Assembly (NCBI GenBank): GCA_045532455.1
Contig: JAZSFX010000045.1
Coordinates: 1 to 57,794, forward strand
Source of the DNA: Ornithomonoglobus_A sp045532455
GTDB lineage: Bacteria; Bacillota; Clostridia; UBA1381
Reading direction: 5' to 3'
Length of the DNA: 57,794 nucleotides
The notes under the pieces were generated by a model. It saw nothing but the letters and a program-made list of their open reading frames with translations, had not been told where the DNA came from and did not search any database. Position 1 is the stretch's first letter; each line of letters starts with the position of its first letter. This document shows, in pieces, positions 52,589 to 57,794 of the stretch. Position numbers and translations under genes: made by a program.

Positions 52589-53080
52589 TTATTTACAATG
52601 CAAAACCTTTTTACCACAGATTATGCTTAGTTTAACATCTATTACACTTTGATTTGCACTGCCGCGCCATGGGAGATTAACGTCTCTTAATTCCTCAACG
52701 TACACATCGTCAACAAGAACATCAACTTTATTAATAAAATCAAGTGTGCAGATTTCTTCCCATTTATAACCTGTATACAACCATATTGACTTGTTGGGAT
52801 ATTTATCTGAAATCTCATTCACAAGCTTACCTATATCAAATCTGTTTTTGCAGTGCAGAGGGTCGCCGCCACTTAGTGTAACACCTGAAACATAGTCTTT
52901 ATCAAGCTCATCAAATATTTCTTTTTTGGCTTTTTCATCAAATTCAAGTCCACCATTTACATCCCATGTAACAGGGTTTTGACAGCCTTTACAACCATGC
53001 TCGCAACCTGCAACCCACAAGACAACTCTTAGTCCGTCGCCATTGAGCATATCGTCCTTTGTAATATTATGATAACGCAT
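52589..53080 (-). CDS. nrdG: Anaerobic ribonucleotide reductase activating protein
   Basis: A 163-residue radical SAM activase. Cluster motif CEHGCKGC (Cys26, Cys30, Cys33); GLRVVLWVAGC and VTLSGGDPL are typical. It places the glycyl radical on NrdD. Starts two bases after the nrdD stop. Confidence 0.93.
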   Translation of the reverse strand: MRYHNITKDDMLNGDGLRVVLWVAGCEHGCKGCQNPVTWDVNGGLEFDEKAKKEIFDELDKDYVSGVTLSGGDPLHCKNRFDIGKLVNEISDKYPNKSIWLYTGYKWEEICTLDFINKVDVLVDDVYVEELRDVNLPWRGSANQSVIDVKLSIICGKKVLHCK

Positions 53081-53082
53081 TA

Positions 53083-55200
53083 TTACATACTAACCCTTTC
53101 TTTGATTTCTGCCATTTTGGCTTCGTTCAATCTTGTGTCGCCTTTAACTCTTGAATATGAAAGATATCCGTTCATTCGGTCAATCTTTGTAAGGTTTCTT
53201 GAACCGCACTTTGGACATACGTCCATTTCGAGTTCTTCGTGTCCACAATCATCGCAATATGCAAGCGATAGGTTTACTCCCTCGTAGTATCCAAGCTGCA
53301 TAGCTCTTCTTATAAGTGTCTTTATTGCTTCTTTATTGTAGTTTATAGGATATTTTACATATTGGATTTTACCGCCATTTGATAAGTTCCAGAAACGTCC
53401 TTCAAGATTTTGCTTCTGGATTGGTGTAATCTGCTCGCTAACGTGGCAGTGGAAGCTGTTTGATACATATTCTCTGTCGGAAACGTTTTCTATAACACCA
53501 TACTTTGCTCTGAATTGTTTTACCTGAAGTCCGCAAAGTGATTCTGCAGGTGTTCCATAGATTGCATACAGATTTCCGTCTTCAACCTTGAATTCATTGA
53601 CCTTTTTGTTTATATAATCTAGAACTTCCAATGCAAACTCGCCATCTTCAGCTATAGACTTCTTGTTGTAAAGCTGTTGTAATTCGTTTAGTGCAGTTAT
53701 ACCAAACGATGCAGTTGCGGTATGCATTATAGGCTTGATTTTATCATGCAGACCAAGTTTTCCGCCATAGAAACCACCCTCACAATACGCAAGCGGGTTT
53801 GTTGATGCACGCATTTCGCCAAGGTAGTCGTATGTTCTTATATGAAGATTACGTATAAGATTTAAATAATAATCCAGAACTTCGTAGAAGTCCTTTGATT
53901 CTTGTCTTGCCTTTGCAAGAATCATCGGCAAGTGCAGTGATACTGCACCGATGTTCCATCTGCCTACAAATACAGGCTTATCGTCATCGTCTGCAGGGTT
54001 CATTCCACCTCTTTCGTACCAAGGTGATAGGAATGCTCGACAACCCATAGGAGATATAATTCTTCCGTATTTTTTGTACATAGACGGAACATATCCCTCG
54101 CCTGTAAGGCTTAGCCAGTCAGGATACATTGTCTTTGAAGAACATTCTATACCTGCCTCAAATACATCTTCAAGTGCTTTACCTTCACCGTGAAGATTTT
54201 CATCATACAAGAACACAATTTTAGGGAACAATACAGGCTTTTTGTGACCTTTTTTGCCTTGTCCGTTCATTCTTACCTTAAGCATTGCCTTAGACGCCAT
54301 TTTTGCAAATCTACCTGTACCTGTACCTATTGTAACTGTTATGAACGGATAGTCGCCTCTTGATGACGATACAGAGTTGAACTTATATTCCCAACCCTGA
54401 AAGCCCTGTTCAAATTCTGTCTGAACATCCTGAAGAGCAACTTTTGCCGACTTCTTTTCGTCTAAACCAAGCTTACGATATTTTTCTATGTTTCTCTTAT
54501 ATGATTTTTCTGCATATGGCTCGAGTATCAAATCAGCAGACGGAACTGTGAAGCCACCATATTGCTGACTTGCTGCTGAAAGAACGATGTCGCCAATAAC
54601 GTCGAAGGCAACGTCAAGTGATTTTGGCTCGTTATACCAGAGGTTACCCATTTCGAAGCCACCCTTAAGTACATTCTCCACGTCGAACAGACAACAGTTC
54701 ATAGTATCACGTCTTGCAGACATATCGTGAATATAGATATATCCGTCGCGACAAGCCTGAAGCTCCTCTGTTGTTAAGAAAAACTTCTTATATAGCTCTT
54801 TATTTAGCTGATTGAATATAAGGCTTCTCTTTGTAGAAACAAGTGCACTGTCTGTATTTGAGTTTTCTTTATCGCCTATATACATTATAGACTGACTCTT
54901 TTTATAAACCTCATCAAGCATTTGCACAAAATCCTGCTTGTAGTTTCTGTAATCACGATAGCTTTTTGCAACTTTAGGATTAACTCTCTCCAATGCACCC
55001 TCAACAATGTTGTGCATTTCTGCAATTCGGATATACTCCTTATCCATCTTTTCCGCTTCTTCTGTAACGAAGCGACATATGAATTCTGTTTCTTCTTCTG
55101 TAAATTTAACTAATGCACGAAACGCTGACTTGTTAACTGCGGCAACTACCTTTTGAACGTTAAAAGCTTCAATGGTGTTGTGTTTTTTTATTATCATCAT
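53083..55200 (-). CDS. nrdD: Anaerobic (class III) ribonucleoside-triphosphate reductase
   Basis: A 705-residue enzyme making dNTPs under anaerobiosis. ATP-cone (about 1-90), glycyl-radical barrel, zinc site CDDCG...CPKCG near 645-662, and radical Gly678 in RMNGYL. Full length. AAAGGAG precedes the start; a second ATG follows at once. The promoter carries NrdR-box-like palindromes. Confidence 0.94.
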   Translation of the reverse strand: MMIIKKHNTIEAFNVQKVVAAVNKSAFRALVKFTEEETEFICRFVTEEAEKMDKEYIRIAEMHNIVEGALERVNPKVAKSYRDYRNYKQDFVQMLDEVYKKSQSIMYIGDKENSNTDSALVSTKRSLIFNQLNKELYKKFFLTTEELQACRDGYIYIHDMSARRDTMNCCLFDVENVLKGGFEMGNLWYNEPKSLDVAFDVIGDIVLSAASQQYGGFTVPSADLILEPYAEKSYKRNIEKYRKLGLDEKKSAKVALQDVQTEFEQGFQGWEYKFNSVSSSRGDYPFITVTIGTGTGRFAKMASKAMLKVRMNGQGKKGHKKPVLFPKIVFLYDENLHGEGKALEDVFEAGIECSSKTMYPDWLSLTGEGYVPSMYKKYGRIISPMGCRAFLSPWYERGGMNPADDDDKPVFVGRWNIGAVSLHLPMILAKARQESKDFYEVLDYYLNLIRNLHIRTYDYLGEMRASTNPLAYCEGGFYGGKLGLHDKIKPIMHTATASFGITALNELQQLYNKKSIAEDGEFALEVLDYINKKVNEFKVEDGNLYAIYGTPAESLCGLQVKQFRAKYGVIENVSDREYVSNSFHCHVSEQITPIQKQNLEGRFWNLSNGGKIQYVKYPINYNKEAIKTLIRRAMQLGYYEGVNLSLAYCDDCGHEELEMDVCPKCGSRNLTKIDRMNGYLSYSRVKGDTRLNEAKMAEIKERVSM

Positions 55201-55243
55201 AACCTATCACTCCTTTTCAAGCGTTTTTTGATTTATTTTGACA

Positions 55244-55308
55244 CCACAATATATTGTGGTTTATATTCCTGTATTTTGTATTTTAGCACAATATATACGA
55301 AAAATCAA
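55244..55308 (-). promoter_or_regulatory. nrdD promoter with two NrdR-box-like sites
   Basis: Minus strand TTGATT (55303-55308), 17-base spacer, TAAAAT (55280-55285). The perfect palindrome CCACAATATATTGTGG is at 55244-55259, and a weaker copy GCACAATATATACGAA (55286-55301) lies in the promoter spacer; centres are 42 bases apart. Both resemble the NrdR consensus. The remaining 55310-55505 stretch shows nothing convincing. Confidence 0.65.
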
Positions 55309-55505
55309 TTACACAACCATTTATTATCAGTTACATATTTCTTTCATTTTTTACAGATATATTACAGCGAAAAATATGGTATATTTTTATAATTTTTTTG
55401 TAAAACATTGCCTTGTATCTTTATAAGTCTTTATGATAACTATATTTATAACGCATATTTTTTACTTTTTACTTAACAAATATATTACATCTGAAAGGAT
55501 ACAAA

Positions 55506-55709
55506 ATGAATAAAATACAAAAATTTTCTCAGCTTTTTATGGCAGCAATCATTATAGATATTAAAAGATTTTTCTTAAATACCGCAACAGACCTACTTAT
55601 TTTAGGCAACAGAAACCTTTGTAACGGTTTTGTTACAAAACTTTCGGTGAGTTTATATAACGATGCCATAAAATTCGAAAAAATTTCAACTGCAAATAAC
55701 CCAAGATAA
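55506..55709 (+). CDS. Possible 67-residue protein of unknown function
   Basis: An open frame with a reasonable ribosome site (GAAAGGA, six bases before ATG), isolated between nrdD and trxB. Mixed hydrophobic and basic, no family recognised, no clear promoter. Could be spurious. Confidence 0.35.
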   Translation: MNKIQKFSQLFMAAIIIDIKRFFLNTATDLLILGNRNLCNGFVTKLSVSLYNDAIKFEKISTANNPR

Positions 55710-55710
55710 A

Positions 55711-55742
55711 AAACAAGCCTCACCCACAATGGCGAGGCTTGT
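55711..55742 (-). terminator. Terminator of trxB
   Basis: Minus-strand hairpin ACAAGCCTC / GAGGCTTGT followed by six Ts. Confidence 0.8.
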
Positions 55743-55747
55743 AATAA

Positions 55748-56680
55748 TTAAACTGTCTTTACACCAAGTTCATTCACATACGCAGTTGCACTTACTGCTG
55801 CAACTGCACCGTCTGCTGCCGCAGTTACTATCTGTCTTAGCGGTGTTGTTCTTACATCACCTGCTGCAAAAATACCTTTTATGTTGGTTTTTAAATACAT
55901 ATCTGTTTTTATAAAGCCATAATCGCAGACCTCAACTCCGCAATCAATTGCAAGTTTTGAGTCGGGTGTTACGCCTATTGCAACAATAACACCATCAACA
56001 TTTAAAACACCTTTTTCCTGTGTTATTGTATTTTTGATATCTATGCTTTGCAGCTTCTGTTCTCCGTTGAACTTTTCGCACACTGCATCGGTAATGATTG
56101 TGATATTACTTTGTCTTTTTGCATTCTCAAAAATCGAAGCAGTTGCTCTGAATTTCTTTGAACGGTTTATAATGTATACACGCTTACACAGTTTAGATAA
56201 ATACACTGCATCCTCGCAGGCAGTGTTTCCTCCGCCAATTACCGCTACTTCCTTACCCTTAAAGAAAGCTCCGTCGCAATACGCACAATACGATACTCCG
56301 CTCCCGCTAAGTTCTGCCTCGCCATCAACACCAAGTTTTTTAGGACTTGCACCCATTGCAAATATAATTGATTTTGTCATATAGGTGTGTCGTTTTGTAT
56401 GCACTACTTTGACGTCAAACGGTGCATTCTCTATTGATTTTACATTTTCGTATACAATATTTGCTCCAAGATTTGTGGCGTGCTTTAAAAATGCCTCACC
56501 AAGCTCTATACCTGTGGGAACATCGTAAAAACCGGGATAATTATCCACCTCGTTGGTTTTTACAATTTGCCCGCCGCTTGACAGTTTTTCTATAACAAGT
56601 GTTTTCATATTTGCACGTTGTGCATATATTGCAGCGCTCAGTCCCGCAGGACCGCCACCGATTATGATTATATCATACAT
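55748..56680 (-). CDS. trxB: Thioredoxin reductase
   Basis: A 310-residue FAD/NADPH disulfide reductase. FAD motif GGGPAGLSAA near residue 8, redox pair CAYC (Cys132, Cys135), NADPH motif GGGNTACEDAVYL, and the C-terminal FAD motif GIFAAGDVR. Full length. Confidence 0.92.
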   Translation of the reverse strand: MYDIIIIGGGPAGLSAAIYAQRANMKTLVIEKLSSGGQIVKTNEVDNYPGFYDVPTGIELGEAFLKHATNLGANIVYENVKSIENAPFDVKVVHTKRHTYMTKSIIFAMGASPKKLGVDGEAELSGSGVSYCAYCDGAFFKGKEVAVIGGGNTACEDAVYLSKLCKRVYIINRSKKFRATASIFENAKRQSNITIITDAVCEKFNGEQKLQSIDIKNTITQEKGVLNVDGVIVAIGVTPDSKLAIDCGVEVCDYGFIKTDMYLKTNIKGIFAAGDVRTTPLRQIVTAAADGAVAAVSATAYVNELGVKTV

Positions 56681-56708
56681 AATTTAAACAAGCCTTTCTG
56701 TACCCCGA

Positions 56709-57656
56709 TTATTTCTTTTTATATTCTTCTATTATATACCTTGGTCGTCTTTTAACCTCTTTATAAATTTTACCTATATATTCTCCTACCAAGCCTACCG
56801 ACACAAGCTGAACTCCGCCTATAAACCATATAGAAACCATCAATGATGCCCAACCATCGCTCGTATGGCCTGATATTTTCTGAACAAAGGCATATACCGC
56901 CATAATAAATGCAAATATGCACACAATAAAACCAAGTGAGCTTATAAGTCTTATAGGACTTATGCTGAACGAGGTTATACCGTCAAGTGCAAATGAGAGC
57001 ATTTTCTTTAAGGGATATTTCGAATTACCTGCAAAACGCTCTTTTCGCTCGTAATATACGTTTTCGCATTTATAGCCAACTAAGGGTACAATACCTCTTA
57101 AAAACAGATTTCTTTCTTCAAATTCGGAGAGTGCCTTTAGAGCACGTTTACTCATTAATCTGTAATCTGCGTGGTTAAATACAATATTAACGCCCATAAG
57201 CTTCATAAGCTTGTAGAACATAACCGCAGTTGTACGTTTAAAAAACGTATCAGTTTTACGTTCTTTGCGCACACCGTAAACAACATCGCAACCGTCATTA
57301 AAATGGCGGACCATATCGGGTATTACGTGTATATCGTCCTGCAGGTCGGCATCAACGGAAATTGCACAATCACAATCCTCCATAACACTCATAAGACCAC
57401 CTAAGAGAGCATTCTGGTGTCCGACATTATGAGCAAGTTTTATACCTGTAATTTCTTCGTAATCATTCGAAAGTCTTTCTATAATTTCCCACGTTTTATC
57501 CCCTGAGCCATCATCTACAAAGACAACTCTGCTGTTTTCTCCCACAAGCCCGTCTTTTTTCATTATCTTTAGAAGTTGTATCATTTGTCTTGAAGCTTCG
57601 TGAAGAACCGCTTCCTCGTTATAGCACGGAACAACAATGTATAAAGTTTTACTCAC
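56709..57656 (-). CDS. Family-2 glycosyltransferase, DPM1/GtrB-like
   Basis: A 315-residue membrane glycosyltransferase. GT-A start VVPCYNEE, VDDGSGDKTW and metal-binding DADLQDD; two C-terminal membrane helices (SSLGFIVCIFAFIMAVYAF and the GGVQLVSVGLVGEY region). Such enzymes load a sugar onto undecaprenyl phosphate. I chose GTG 57656 because GGGGAGGTG precedes it by five to eight bases; an ATG nine codons upstream has no ribosome site. Confidence 0.85.
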   Translation of the reverse strand: MSKTLYIVVPCYNEEAVLHEASRQMIQLLKIMKKDGLVGENSRVVFVDDGSGDKTWEIIERLSNDYEEITGIKLAHNVGHQNALLGGLMSVMEDCDCAISVDADLQDDIHVIPDMVRHFNDGCDVVYGVRKERKTDTFFKRTTAVMFYKLMKLMGVNIVFNHADYRLMSKRALKALSEFEERNLFLRGIVPLVGYKCENVYYERKERFAGNSKYPLKKMLSFALDGITSFSISPIRLISSLGFIVCIFAFIMAVYAFVQKISGHTSDGWASLMVSIWFIGGVQLVSVGLVGEYIGKIYKEVKRRPRYIIEEYKKK

Positions 57657-57689
57657 GTCTACACCTCCCCTATTATATTCCATATATTT

Positions 57690-57718
57690 ATTATACTATA
57701 TTTTTTTTATAATTACAA
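57690..57718 (-). promoter_or_regulatory. Promoter of the glycosyltransferase gene
   Basis: Minus strand TTGTAA (57713-57718), 17-base spacer, TATAAT (57690-57695). Confidence 0.6.
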
Positions 57719-57794
57719 GTATTTTTACATTATTTTATAAGCATAAGTTTTTTTGCTTACATAAACATATATTGACATTAATTTTATTATTGAT

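Overview
The window looks like a chromosome segment of a low-GC, endospore-forming member of the Clostridia (Firmicutes). It carries spoIIR, an SleB-type cortex hydrolase and ypeB. Anaerobic enzymes are present: class III ribonucleotide reductase NrdD/NrdG and indolepyruvate:ferredoxin oxidoreductase. Promoters are near-consensus sigma-A type (TTGACA, 17-base spacer, TATAAT), ribosome sites are AGGAG-like, and gene order nnrDE-alr-antitoxin-mazF resembles Bacillus/Clostridia. I cannot name the genus.

Layout. 1-386: tRNA-Arg(CCT) with duplicated hairpin units and scrambled tRNA pieces. 387-4935: minus-strand oxidoreductase, folC, B12-binding radical SAM protein and hpt. 5.0-19.2 kb: plus-strand housekeeping genes (membrane protein, aroC, sigma/anti-sigma pair, iorAB, rdgB, nnrDE, alr, TA pair, valS). 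19.2-24.2 kb: AEC transporter and a potABCD polyamine transporter operon. 24.3-27.5 kb: surface SLH/trypsin-like protease with a long structured leader, then an array of small hairpins separated by the heptamer GTGAAAT/ATTTCAC. 47.2-57.7 kb: tRNA-fMet, spoIIR, sleB, ypeB, ptsH/ptsI, dut, nrdG/nrdD, trxB and a family-2 glycosyltransferase.

The accessory region is 27.5-47.2 kb. Two integrative elements sit in tandem in the 3' half of the initiator tRNA gene and are bounded by three identical 44-bp direct repeats (27505, 38562, 47184). The original tRNA terminator still follows the far copy at 27505. Element 1 (27.5-38.6 kb) has a tyrosine integrase, resolvase, excisionase-like protein, HUH-type Rep and two divergent XRE regulators. 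Its cargo is a parvulin lipoprotein, a Cys-rich lipoprotein, and a membrane protein paired with a 760-residue protein ending in a DUF4209/HEPN-type RNxxxHG motif. Element 2 (38.6-47.2 kb) has the layout of a phage-inducible chromosomal island (PICI): int and an XRE repressor on one strand; an AlpA-like protein, primase, DUF927 replication helicase, an iteron origin, small phage-like genes and a terminase-small-subunit-like protein on the other.

The most unusual signal is in element 2. At three places in the minus-strand replication/accessory operon a near-consensus plus-strand promoter starts just upstream of a minus-strand gene and drives a short terminated RNA antisense to the operon. One lies opposite the primase leader, one opposite almost all of a 35-residue hydrophobic peptide gene (type I toxin-antitoxin geometry), and one opposite the leader of an ImmA-like protease gene. 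All RNA claims are predictions from sequence patterns.
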